Source: Chloranthus sessilifolius
Taxonomy: Eukaryota > Streptophyta > Magnoliopsida > Chloranthales > Chloranthaceae
Assembly (NCBI GenBank): GCA_021018995.1
Contig: CM037596.1
Span: 90,651,184 to 90,715,183 of the forward strand
Reading direction: 5' to 3'
DNA: 64,000 nucleotides
Part shown: in pieces, positions 11,861 through 22,702 of the stretch
How positions within the stretch are numbered: the stretch's first letter is position 1
Layout of the letters: each line of letters begins with the position of its first letter
Position numbers and translations under genes: made by a program
Notes under the pieces: model-generated
The model's database searches: none
Told to the model about the DNA's origin: nothing
The model's input: only the letters and a program-made list of their open reading frames with translations

Positions 11861-12623
11861 TGTCACGGGGTCACTCGTCCAGCAGTGTTAGCCCATGCAG
11901 CACCTAACGCCTGATACACTAAGTCAGCCAATTAAATTTCAATTGAGTCACACGATGCGGATTCCCAAATGCTACGAAGAGGGGAGGATTTGTCCTACTC
12001 AAGCTTCATCTCAACCTCTACGTTCGGATTTCGCCTGCAAAGCAATGCAGTAGGTCAAAGTTGGCAACGACGATTGTAAACGCAATAGACAACGACGATT
12101 AATAATGCGATAGGCAGCAACAAACATATACCGATCGAGTCCCCTTTGAGCTAAGACCCGCACCGCGGGAGTGGTTGGAAATCACCCCAAACACGATGGC
12201 CCTAGTACACAACGTAACTGGGACGACCACGCCCCAAGCATGGCTCGGATGCATGCACTCAAGCCCACAAAGAGTAGTGCACGTGTTGGGTCGGGGGACC
12301 CCAACTAATCTCCCCCTATATAAGGGTAAACCAGTAACTTAGTCGAAATGACGGAAAGACCTCAAACCTATTGGTTTGACATACTGGCACCACTATGCCG
12401 CAACGCCCCGCATCACTCCCCCACATGGTCATGTCGTGTCCGTGTCGTTACCGTGTCACGCTCATGTCTCAACCCTTTATCTTAATGTGTCGCGACGCCC
12501 TTGTGACCCATGACCAACGCACTTGGTGCTGCTCTCATGGGTTCGAAGCACCACCGATGCCCTTGACGTAGAGAAGTAAAATGGCCCTACAGCTGACTCG
12601 GATGGCTACGCCGCATGCCCCCA
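11861..12623 (-). repeat. 5' LTR of the gag-only gypsy element
   Basis: It starts TGTCACGGGG and ends GCATGCCCCCA, so it has TG..CA ends. It matches 9565-10527 along its whole length apart from the foldback insertion there. It lies directly upstream of the proline-rich protein gene, with only about 200 bp between them. Confidence 0.8.
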
Positions 12624-12759
12624 TCACACACGGCACGCCATGTCAGCCGCCTGCACTTTGCCTGCACAAAACCTGCCTGAGTTTTACAATTTTTCTAATT
12701 CAATTCCTTCATTTTTTTTAATTTTTTTTTGACGAAAAAAATTCGATTCCTTCAATCCC

Positions 12760-12766
12760 TATAAAA
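12760..12766 (+). promoter_or_regulatory. TATA box of the proline-rich protein gene
   Basis: TATAAAA lies 61 bp before the ATG at 12827. This is consistent with a plant core promoter giving a short 5' leader of about 30 nt. The region upstream is occupied by an LTR from 12623 leftward. Confidence 0.55.
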
Positions 12767-12826
12767 CGGCCCTCTTCACTCAGTAATACTTGTGAATTAA
12801 AAGGAGTAAGGGAGCTCTTCTTAAAA

Positions 12827-15180
12827 ATGGCCAATTTCATAACCCTCATAATATATCTTGGGTATCTACTCCCTTCTCTTGCATGCCCCAATTGCCCATA
12901 CCCAGCTCCCCCAGTAGTGGTGCCTTACCCTCCTCATGTCAAGTCACTTTCGCCGCCAATTGTGGTGCCTAATCCTCCCCCTCCATATGTCAAGCCACCT
13001 CCGTCACCGATATTGGTGCCTAACCCTCCTCCGCCACCAGTAGCGGTGCCTAACCCTCCTCCCTATGTTCAACCACCCTATGTTAAGCCACCTCCCCATG
13101 CCAAGTCTCCTCCACGGCCTCCTGGGCCACCAGTAGTAGTGCCTAACCAGCCTCCTCCCTATGTCAAGCCTCCTTCGCTGCCCGTAGTGGTGCCTACACC
13201 TCCACCCTATGTCAAGCCGCCTTCTCCTCCTCCAGTAGACAAACCTTTCCCACCTCCCCCTCCGCCTCCAATGGTGCTTCCACACCCTCCTCCAGTATGT
13301 TACATGGTTTTAGGTTGTTTTTTGGTTAATTTCGAGTAGGAAATGAAGTGATCTCATGGAGATTTTGATATTGCGGTCGTGAATGGGTTTTTTAGGGACT
13401 AGGGTTTTAAAGTTGAGATCTTGGTTTTGTTTTACATAATTTTCTTTCTGCTAGATCTGTTCGTTAATTGGGTTTTAGGTTTGGTTTTGAATAGAGGATC
13501 TATGGAGGGAAATTCTCTAGATCGTCGTCAGATACACCTTTTTTCGCGAGAGGCCTTATATTTTTACCTTTATTCAAAAGGGCCAGCTTTTAGTTAAGCC
13601 ATTTTCAACTAGCAAAAAGAGTTCGAAATAACCCTTCTTACACTTTTTTCCGTTCTACATGACTTAAAATTTTAAATATTTACATTTTTCTATATTTACG
13701 AGATGTGAAATCGGATCTATGTCGTCTGATTTGAAGGCCACATAATAAAATAGATGGCGCCAAAGATAGACATGAAGAAAAAGCGATATCACCTCTTTAA
13801 AAAAAAAATAAAAAAAATTTAAACAATCGATGGCGACTCTTAACACAGTTGGTACCGACCATTTTAAGAGTCGTCATCGACTGTATACAAAGTAGTCATC
13901 GACTCTGTAAAGAGTCGATGGCGACTCTGTATAGAGTCGATGACGACTCTTAAATTTTTTATTTTTTTTTAGTGACGACTGTGTACAGAGTCGATGACGA
14001 TTGTGTACAGAGTCGATGGCGACTCTTAAAATGGTCGATACCGATTGTGTAAAGAGCCGATATCACTTCTTTAAAAAAAATAACAGAGCAACGTTGCTGC
14101 ATTGACATATGTGGCCGGACCAAAATGCACGCAAAGCGCGCCAAATCAGTCTCCCGTTTAGATATTACATGCTTCGTACTCCCTAGAAATATTGATATGT
14201 CTCCTTGAAAATCTAAAGATAACAAAAAAGCCTTAAACGTCTCACCTAAATTAATGTTAAAGACAACGCATGTCAGATAGCCATGTCTGCGTGTCAGATA
14301 ACGCCTCCTTGAAAAGCTAAAGACAACGCCTCAAACACCTCACCTCACCTCATTTAATGTGAAGCCTGCTTGTCAGATAGCCAAGCCCAAGCATTTAATT
14401 CACTATCATGCCTCTGTTTTCTTTTCGCCCATATGCATTTTTATCTCTACAGTCGGCATTGACGGTTTAATGAGTCGATAACGATTGTTTAATGAATCGA
14501 TAACGATTTATTAAATACTGGATATCGACTTTGTAATGAATCGATATCAACTCATTTAACAATTGTTTTTGTTTTATTTTTTAAGAAGTGATATAACCTT
14601 TTTTTTTTGTCAATCTTTGGCACCATCGATCTTTATATTATGGCCTTCAAATAAGATAACGTAGATGCTCCTTCACATCGGGTAAATAGATGATTTTTTT
14701 TTTAAAAGAGGCACTATCTCCTTTTTTTTTGTGTCAATCATTGGCACCATCGATCTTTATATTATGACCATCAAATCAGATGACATAGATGTAGCTTCAC
14801 ATCGCGTAAATATAAGAAAGTGCAAATTTTTAAAATTTTAAACGATGTAAAAGGATAAAAAGTGTAAGAAGGGGTATTTTAGACTTGTTGTGCTAACTGG
14901 AAATGGCTTGGCTAAAAGTTTGGATAAAGGTGAAACTATAGGGTCGATCAGGTAAATTTCCCATCTATAGATATTGCAGGGGATTAGTGTCGCATTTCTG
15001 CCAGATTTGATCATTTTGAAAACTTAAATTTCAGCTATTTTAAATCTATTAATTTTTTCAAATGGGTTTCAGATGGTAGCAACCACATCGAATGATGGAG
15101 GCGAGGAAAAAGAAGATTATGGTGGCGATTATGGCAATGGAGGTGGTCCAATCCCCCCTGCGAATGATGATTTGGGGTAA
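12827..15180 (+). CDS. Secreted proline-rich cell-wall-type protein (two-exon model)
   Basis: The product starts with a signal peptide of about 19 residues (MANFITLIIYLGYLLPSLA) followed by a Pro/Val/Lys-rich region with repeats such as 'PPPYVKPP' and 'VVVPNPPP', typical of plant extracellular proline-rich or hybrid proline-rich proteins. The uninterrupted frame runs to 13339. A GT donor at 13295 falls exactly after codon 156, and a 'tttcag' acceptor precedes 15073. Joining them keeps phase and adds 35 acidic, Gly-rich residues before a stop at 15178-15180. Under this model the intron holds a Mutator-like element. The eight-cysteine domain of hybrid proline-rich proteins is absent, so the gene may be truncated. 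The first exon is well supported; the second is inference. Confidence 0.55.
13507..14962. mobile_element. Mutator-like element with ~300-bp inverted ends
   Basis: The ends start GGGAAATT and pair over roughly 300 bp (about 13507-13815 against 14690-14962). Shared blocks include 'acccttcttacac', 'cttaaaattttaaa' and 'gatgtgaa'. The flanks are ATCTATGGA (13498-13506) and ATCTATAGA (14963-14971), a 9-bp target duplication with one mismatch, diagnostic of Mutator-type insertion. There is no transposase, so the element is nonautonomous. The interior repeats small palindromes of the form GAGTCGATGGCGACTC (13830-14060, related ones at 14455-14560). It sits in the apparent intron of the proline-rich protein gene. 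Confidence 0.85.
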
Positions 15181-16730
15181 GAAATTGATGAGGTGGGAGA
15201 AGATGTGGGTGTGGTTGAGGGAAGAAATTGATGCTCAAATGATCAATCGGGTAATCTATGATTGTATTCTTACAAAATCTTGAAAATGATATGCAATTTT
15301 TCTCTTCATCAATCTCTTTGATTTTTATTTATTTTTTATTTTTTAATAAAAATGAAACTGATCTTCTCAATTTCCGTTCAGCCATTCAACCAAAAATTCA
15401 TCATCTTCTCCTTCTTGCTTTGCATTCGGAATTTAATGGGATCCAAAATCACTTGATTTAGAGAAGTTTTTTTGTTGTCAACTGCAATATGTTGAGCAGC
15501 TACATCCTCTATCTTTGTGGCTCCGTCCTGCTATGGGTTTTATATGAGATTTACTGCAATCAGCAATCTTTTCCTTTCCTTCTTATTTTTCTGCTCTTCA
15601 TCAAACTTATGACTTATGAGAATCCTTGGGCCTTGAATCTAATATCCTGTTAGGAGTTTTAAAGCTTTGTCCGTCATACCAATCTCTATTCATTGAGGTA
15701 AGATTCAGTCCCATCGGTTTTAGCCGTCAATTTTTTTTGTCGCATGGAAGGTTTTAAACCCTACGGATTTTTTTATATGCATTACTTGGCTCCATGTTTA
15801 CAGAATTACTAGCCCAGTCACCACCGTCGATGACTGGGATGATCACCTAATGCGAACTCTTTGTTCATTTATTAATTTATGAGGTTGACCCCTACGGCCT
15901 TTAAAAAGAGTAGACAATATCGACCTACTTATAGACTACATGACACATGTTTGATCAATACAAGTAGGTCAACTAGCAGCCTATCACTAACATGTCAGTC
16001 AAAACTCACACCTATTAAAAGATTTTAACCACCTGATTGGTGCACTTTAATTTAACATTTTAACTCTTAATAAGATACGAATAGCTGTTCATTTTAGAAT
16101 GCATTGATATGATGGTTCATATTCCCAATTAGTCGTTTTTCCGCCCATTTTTGTTCAACAATAACTTGGATTGCTCAAAGCCGCTTGTCCTATGGGCTAA
16201 TCAGTGGACGTTCAAAGAATAATATAATAATATGTTAACAGAGGACATGTGCCATTATTTCTATATATATTTATAGATATATTGTTGATTCTTAAGTTAA
16301 ATATCATACAGAAAGAGAGAGGGCAGTTGAAAAAAAAACCAAAAAAGTTGAGTCGGTAAAGAAGTTTTATGGGAATGGGAGAGGGTGGGAAGGCGGGATT
16401 TAATCTCTTTCCATCCAAGTTTTTTATGTTTTTAATAAATCAATTATTTGAGAATCGTCTTTTACTTGGAGGCTTCGGCTATTCATGTTTCTCTTCTTAT
16501 TTTTTTCTTATTTTAGGAGAAGAATATGAGAGTTTTATTCTCTCATTGGTGATAATCTTCTTTTCCAAGGAGATCAACCCTATTAAGGCCTTTTTACAAT
16601 TCATATTTGTTTCTGAAATGATTTTGGTCACGGGTTTTACCGACGTTTTGATGGCTTCGTTGTTGCGCAAACACATGCAATATTTCTACGCTATGAGGCA
16701 TTGTTTAAAAGCTTCGATTGAAGCGATGTG
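15181..16730. other. Downstream region without a recognised gene
   Basis: The first few hundred bases could be the 3' untranslated region of the proline-rich protein gene; AATAAA-like signals occur near 15342. Around 15940-16090 there is a diverged member of the dispersed repeat also seen near 55250 and 50695 ('catgtcagtcaaaactcacacc', 'gattggtgcactttaat'). The 162-codon frame at 16369-16857 runs into a MITE, has no domain and is not treated as a gene. Confidence 0.35.
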
Positions 16731-16965
16731 CACTACAAAAAAAAAGACTATTAGCGGCAGCCAAAAACTGCCGCTATTAACTAAAAAACTGCCGCTAATA
16801 CCCTCACCGGCAGTTGTAAAAACTGCTGCTACTAAAGCTGTCGCTACTTTGTTTTAGCGACAGTTTTTACAACTGCCGGTGAGGGTATTAGCGGCAGTTT
16901 TTACAACTGCTGCCGCTAAGTTGTCAATAATAGTGGCAACCATTAAAAAATTGCCGCTGCCATGA
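16731..16965. mobile_element. CACTA-ended MITE (GCGGCAG family), right end degraded
   Basis: The left end reads CACTACAAAAAAAAAGAC followed by TATTAGCGGCAG. The interior has repeated 'ctgccgcta' and 'tagcggcag' units in both orientations, including a hairpin around 16838-16864. The right CACTA terminus cannot be identified, so the end is approximate. It is longer than the 140-150-bp copies elsewhere in the window. Confidence 0.6.
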
Positions 16966-17227
16966 TTATACTGACATTACAAACATGGCATTAGCTAGTT
17001 AGATTGAAATCTCCCTCATAAGCAGGTGCCACAGTATAAAAATTGGATTGTGATTTCAGTCCTTTGAAGACTATACGAATCCTTATAACTGATGTTAAAA
17101 TAAAACCAGAAGAAAAATATATTAACGGTTGAATGATACAATACTAATTTCGAATTGGTTCGGTTGGAGTATAAATTTCGAATTCATTTTTGTATTACAA
17201 ATACAAATACAGATTTCTTGTGGGCAT

Positions 17228-17328
17228 TTAGCTATCAGCAGGTTTTATTGACAACATGTGCTGCTGAAGCTCTCCTGCATCTAAGCCCTCCACATCATCA
17301 GACCCATCCTCTGCATACAGATTAATAC
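17228..17328 (-). pseudogene. C-terminal exon of an unidentified gene, copy 1
   Basis: On the minus strand a CAG acceptor is followed by an open segment ending '..GLDAGELQQHMLSIKPADS' and a TAA at 17228-17230. A second version lies 321 bp away at 17549. The two differ by substitutions only and keep the same stop. The protein family was not recognised. The rest of the gene is not evident in the window, so this is probably a duplicated gene fragment. Confidence 0.4.
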
Positions 17329-17548
17329 CTGCAAATGCAATGTCCAAATAAGCAACTGGCAAGGATATCTAAATATGTTTCTAGCGGAAGCAAGATATTT
17401 TACTTTTTCACAACAGGTTATATCAGCATACATCTTAACACCATTAACATGTGCTGATATAATACTGATTTCGAATTGGTTCGGTTGGAATACAGATTTC
17501 GATTTCATTTTTGTATTACAAATGCAAATACAGATTTCTTGTGGGCTT

Positions 17549-17623
17549 TTAGCTATCAGTAGGTTCTGTTGACAGAATGTGCTGCTGAAGCTCTCTTGCA
17601 TCTAAGCCGTCCATATCATCAGG
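17549..17623 (-). pseudogene. C-terminal exon of an unidentified gene, copy 2
   Basis: The minus strand encodes 'PDDMDGLDARELQQHILSTE' followed by PTDS and a TAA at 17549-17551, paralogous to the copy at 17228. The 3' flank after the stop is also shared ('agcccacaagaaatctg', then 'gaaat..ccaaccgaaccaattcgaaat'), so the duplication extends beyond the coding part. No convincing splice acceptor is seen for this copy. Confidence 0.4.
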
Positions 17624-17631
17624 CAACTTAC

Positions 17632-20600
17632 ATATCTGTACAGTTCCTATATTTGTCCAACTTTATACCCCAGGGTATGTCTTTTTGATATCTTACTGGC
17701 TCCCCGCCTGTGACTCACGTCACCAATCTAATAGAAAGAAGGTTTACCGATGTGGTGCCTAATCACATCTAGCCTAAGCAAAATTCAGGCATAACGAGGT
17801 ACAACCTCACCATCATGTCATGTGATAAAATCTCCATGCATATGGATAGAGTATAATCACATATACTATCAAGAGCATGTGCACAAAATTAAAATATGTG
17901 ATGCATTAACAACAAAATAAACTTACCAATATCAGAGAGACAACTCCCACTAAAATTGCACAATCAAAACTAATTCGATATGAACATCACAGTTTTAAGA
18001 CTTGTAATAACTATCAACAATAACAAGCTCCCACTGATTTAACCATTCCTTAAAATCAGTAAGTTTTCGACAAAAATAGCTTAATTCTAACTGTATTAAC
18101 TATTCATAATTTTAAATATTTCATGTCTATAAAAATTGATATCAACCTAAAATCATTAAATTTTTCTAAAAATCTAATTACAATAATAAGGTTTGATTAT
18201 CAATTTTGGTATTCCAACTTTTATCTATATCAACTCTAATGTTTCGGTATAATTCACCTTAAATAAATTAATACTAAGGAAGCAAACAAATTATGAGGTA
18301 AATCACAAAATTATCTCCAAATTGAAAACATTAATATTCTCAAAATATGTTCTTAAGTGTTACATTTTTATAACATCTATAGTTATTTAATTTGTGTCTC
18401 ACTTATCAATGCACGAATCATCATCGTCATCATTTAACTTTTCTCATTTATCATATTATAAAATCACTAATCACACACTAAGTCAAAAATTAAAATCTTT
18501 TCGATGCTCAACACAATGAAAATTTTAAAAACGGTAGACACAATTAACTGCATTAATAATGACCATATATCACTAGATAACATTAAAAAAATATGTCATT
18601 ATGCTTTTACAATGTATCAAATATTTTGACCATATATTACTAACTATTCTCTGTGAAATACGTTATGATCATATGTCTGATAAATTTATAACCATATGTT
18701 ACGGATCATCCTTGAGAATTACGGCATGACTATATGTCACTAAAAATTTATCATGAACTATGACCATATGTCACTAACTAACCTTCGAGGACTTAACTCA
18801 AACTTAGGGTCAAATTCGAATTAATTAGAGTGTAAGTCATGTGCTAACATTCACTCAATGAGATAGCCTGATTGCATTGTCTCAGCATCACCTTTGGACA
18901 GAAACTTCAACATACAGTTTGCTTCCCAAGATCGTGTTTAAGAAAACACGCATAGACCTAATCACTAGTGTTGTATGGTTGATCTAGACTCTCCATCAGC
19001 TTTGGCCAGAAAGATTATCCTTCTCTCCCTTAAACACTCATGACTATTCTATTCACCCTACTTATATGAAATTCCTAAATCAACTTTGGCCAGAAGTTAG
19101 AAACCTCATAAAAGCATGTGCCAACCCGATCTTAATGAAACACAAGTATCAAAATTCAAAAGTCACGCAACCTACATAGGTGGGGTCACCTTTGGGCAAA
19201 CCTCGGCCTATTTCAACTACGTACTCCCGACCGATCGTTTTATCGGTCTACCTTGATCATGGGTAACATTATGTAAGTACCAGTGTTGGTGCTAGAGCAC
19301 AACCTTCAATACTCAATCTTATATTTTCTCATAAAACTCAACTTTAAATAAAAACACTCAAATACACAATAAATAGCAGATTAAAAATTGTCAAAAAGAC
19401 ATCAGGTCATGAAAAACTCATAACAGAGAACTCATTTTAAAAATAAACTTCAAAAACAGATCCGAAATATCCGAGAAAGTCAAAATACATATATAATGTT
19501 CGAAAACTGGACCTATAAATAGCCCAGAAATGACCCGGAGAGAATAAGAAATAATACGAGTCAAAATGGATTTTAAGGAGAAACGGGTCGTGTCTAACGG
19601 GAAAAATCGGGTCATGAACCATGGTTCGATTATTGACTGGGCCAAATTCACAAATCGAGTCGGATATAGGCCTTAATATGGGTCTATGGGCCGGGTCAGG
19701 TATGAGGACGGGGCAATTTGGGTCGAACCAAGTTAGGTAATCAAGTTATGGAGAGTTCGAAAGCACCAACTTTGGTACTCTAACTTCATATACAATAATA
19801 GATTAACTTTATTTGAAAGAGAAAGAACCAACCTTTTCAAGAAACGTCTCCTTCTAAAAAATTTTCAGCTTCATAATTTTTGAAATCTAATAAGGCCGGT
19901 GACACCCCCTTAATTCTTAATTATATACACATCGCTCAATCTACAAATTCAAGATTTTAAGGTTTTAGGTCCTTCATATGCTGGTTCTATTATAGATCTC
20001 ATGGAGAAGCACATAAAAAAAAAAAATAATAATAAAATAAAATAATAAAAAAAAACAAATCTTCTAAGGCATAGACCTCAAATTTCTCCATCTTCAATGC
20101 TATATATCCACGGCTAATCTTTCAACGATATATATGCACAACATACTAATAAACGTACGAAGAGGAACATGAATTATAGATCAATTTTGGGCAAAAGCCA
20201 ATAAATATTTTCCTCTTTTCCTTTTGTTTTATTAAAATCTTGACGAGCCCGAACAAATAATCTTGAAAATTATATTAAATAAAAACTATTTAGATTATAT
20301 TTCTATACGCAAGTATAAATAAATTTCAAAGAAATTTGATCGAATTATCGGCTTTCAGAAGAGTTTCATACCAAGTGAATCCTAGTTGGAGGAGGGATTC
20401 ATATTTTATTATACAAAAAAAACACCCTTCGGTTCTATCATATCATACTTATCTAAACAATGGGAGTTTAATCACCCGCATATTTAATTCACTGGCCGAG
20501 TTGGATCTCTGGGTCCATTTAACCCATCGTGTAAAAGAAGGAATCAGATACCAAAATTAAAGAGACTTAACAAGAGACGGGTCGTCTTTTTCAAGGGATT

Positions 20601-20837
20601 TAGTAACCAGAGACGATTAGGGTACCTTCTTCCAATACTTCTTGAATTTGGATATTAAAAAATAGTTGGGTAAAACAAAATCCCCTTTTAAACGTGTAAT
20701 TAGGTACACGCGCAAATTTTTAAATTCGAGCAAAAACTAAAACTCTCAAGTAATAATAATTTGGCTTATAATTTAAAAATAAATAGTACATAAATCCTTT
20801 GATCGTGTGCTAAAGCAAACTTTGCTCTGATACCAAT
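17632..20837 (-). other. Noncoding interior of a decayed LTR element
   Basis: No coding region is supported. The right edge carries the minus-strand primer-binding-site core TTGGTATCAGAGC (complement of 'gctctgataccaa', 20824-20836) directly inside the LTR that starts at 20838. This interior may therefore belong to a large nonautonomous retroelement. Purine-tract-like complements of 'ctcccact' occur at 17946 and 18030. A diverged tandem repeat around 'gaccatatgtcactaac' fills about 18555-18785, and 'ctttggccagaa' recurs near 19000-19095. The left boundary is not defined. Confidence 0.4.
18555..18785. repeat. Diverged tandem repeat (gaccatatgtcacta unit)
   Basis: Five or six imperfect units contain variants of 'tgaccatatgtcactaac' spaced by roughly 40-60 bp. 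The repeats are old and substituted. No coding or structural role is visible. Confidence 0.6.
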
Positions 20838-22702
20838 TGTTAGAATTTGTAGGATCTAGGCTCGAATCACACAATCAAAATGTACTTTTTTCAAGAACAC
20901 ACATACCTTGTATTTATTATCGGATCGCCGCGTGAGTGATCTCCTTAATGAAATTGATGATCTCTGCCAAAGAATCTGAAACCACGTTACTGATCGGTGC
21001 TGAAATATGACTATATTTCACACCTTAAATCCTACATTTAGCTGTTCGATGAAAGCATCTGATGGTTGTTGTGAGGTTTTGATGTTTACAGGTGTTTCTG
21101 ACCATTAGATCGTTCAAAAGCCTAAAAGAAGGAAATTAAAGGCTATGCAAGAGCTATGGACAAAAAGGTCCAAAAGAAGCATTGAGATCCGAGAAGAGAA
21201 TCAATATCCATCAAGAAATGAGACTTTACATTGAAGAGTTAATCGATTGAGGAATCATTGTCAATCGATTGACAGATGAAATAAACTTCAACCCTGAAAA
21301 TCAATCGATTGAGACATGAAAATCAATCGATTGACACATAAGGCAGAAGTGCCCTAAAGAAATTCGAACTCAAATTCAATCGATTGAGACTTCTGGCTCA
21401 ATCGATTGAGGCAATTAGGTTTAGGTGTGCTCGGCCATTATAAAAAGGAAGCTAAAGCTTTGAATAGAGGACTCTCTGTTTTTGGACTTGGTGTTGAGAT
21501 CTTTTGAGACTTTTCTTTGGAGGAATTAGAACTAGATTTTATTATTTTGGAATTTTAGGGCTTTTCACTTTGGGGGACTTCTTTTCATCTTTTTAAGGTC
21601 TTCTTCTCTCCTTCTTCTAGGGTTTGATCAGGGTAAATTGTACCTAGGATTTGCATTATTTTCTTTTAAAGCATAGATTGTATTTAGGAGAGAGCATTGT
21701 AAACAAATATTTTTTGGAAGAAATAAAAAGAGGAATGACTTTGAATGAACAAGGAGATCATACGATGGCTAAATCGAGATCGGGAAGATCGCGATCCCAG
21801 ATAAGTACACATATTTATGATTAATATCATAGTCTAATTCATCATTGTGGAATCGTTTTGCTAAAAGTTTGTATTATTAAAATATATTAAATGCTTGTTA
21901 TGACCATTGATTATGAATCAACGGTAGTAATCGCTAGATCTGGACTGCAGTGATCTAGGTCAGAAGCGATTATATTTTATTGTTTTGATCTACACATCAT
22001 GAGATACGCTATGCTTCTTACATGACTCATACATGATGTTAAATTTGAGTCATTGTTTTTAGATAGGGTATGCCGGATTGATAATCATACTTTATTTCAA
22101 ATCATTTTTATGAATGAATGATGGTGTGAATGATGCTTTAATGAAACTATGGGTGTTAATGGTAAAAAAAAGGGGTACAAATCTGGGGTAGCATATTTCC
22201 TGATCTCATTTAAATATTGTTCTTAGATTCATCGGTAATTAGTTATTTAGATTAATTTATTTTTCTTGCATTTAGAAAAAGTGATAAATTTTTGGTAAAT
22301 TGAATCTGCCCCTTGGTACTTCCTTGGGGATGTTTTTAAATCCCTGAAAGAATTAATTCAAAATTCAGATTTCCCTGTGGGTTCGAACCCCTGTTCTTGC
22401 CATACTGCAATAGATCTTGTACACTTGCAAGGGTTACACTCAAAATCGATCAGTTACCTCTCCATCTTCTCTAAGTTTAGCCTCTAAATGAGAATGAGCT
22501 AGGATTAGAGGAAGAGGGGACGGTGGTCTCCTTATATGATCATCTCTCTTTCCTAATCTATCAAGAAAAAAGAATAGAGACATATCACTTATATTAGGAA
22601 ACTACTTCCTATCGCCTCGAGATACGTGTGATCAAAAGTCCAACTCAATTTTTAATGAAAGCACAATGATAGGTTAAAGTGCTGACCACAAAAAATCTAA
22701 CA
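20838..22702 (-). repeat. LTR interrupted by a second LTR
   Basis: The outer sequence starts TGTTAGAATTTGTAGG, right after the primer-site complement at 20824-20836, and ends ..AAAAATCTAACA at 22702. The ends are inverted (TGTTAGA / TCTAACA), as in copia-type LTRs. Without the nested segment at 21001-22442 its length would be about 420 bp, a usual copia LTR size. The partner LTR was not found. Confidence 0.6.
21001..22442 (+). repeat. Nested Athila/Tat-like LTR (probable solo LTR)
   Basis: It starts TGAAATATGACTATATTTC and ends ..GGGTTACACTCA. Near its end it has 'ttccctgtgggttcgaaccc' and 'tgtacacttgcaagggt', sequences typical of the 3' ends of Tat/Athila LTRs. No internal region accompanies it, suggesting a solo LTR, though a clean target duplication was not found and the ends are approximate. 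It contains six copies of a TCAATCGATTGA-type palindrome at about 21238-21412. Confidence 0.5.

Larger units (their letters stand above)
9565..12623 (-). mobile_element. Gag-only Ty3/gypsy element, internally deleted
   Basis: Two direct repeats, 9565-10527 and 11861-12623, flank a 1.3-kb interior. The 5-bp flanks are TCACG (9560-9564) and TCACA (12624-12628), a target duplication with one mismatch. On the minus strand the right LTR is followed by a tRNA-iMet-type primer site at 11843-11860. The left LTR is preceded by a purine-rich tract (complement of 'aatcctcctccactc', 10531-10545). The interior encodes only gag and its zinc knuckle. Protease, RT and integrase are absent, so the copy is a nonautonomous deletion derivative. 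Confidence 0.8.
17130..17630. repeat. Direct duplication, 321-bp offset
   Basis: Blocks at about 17130-17305 and 17455-17625 match in order: 'atttcgaattggttcggttgg', 'catttttgtattacaaat', 'agatttcttgtgggc', 'tgctgctgaagctctc'. They carry the two exon copies described separately. Confidence 0.7.

Noticed and set aside
13004..13285. 93-codon Arg/Trp-rich frame on the minus strand
   Set aside because: It is the antisense shadow of the proline codons of the proline-rich protein gene.
16369..16857. 162-codon open frame on the plus strand
   Set aside because: It has no domain, a biased composition, and its last third is the CACTA-ended MITE at 16731, so it is a chance frame.
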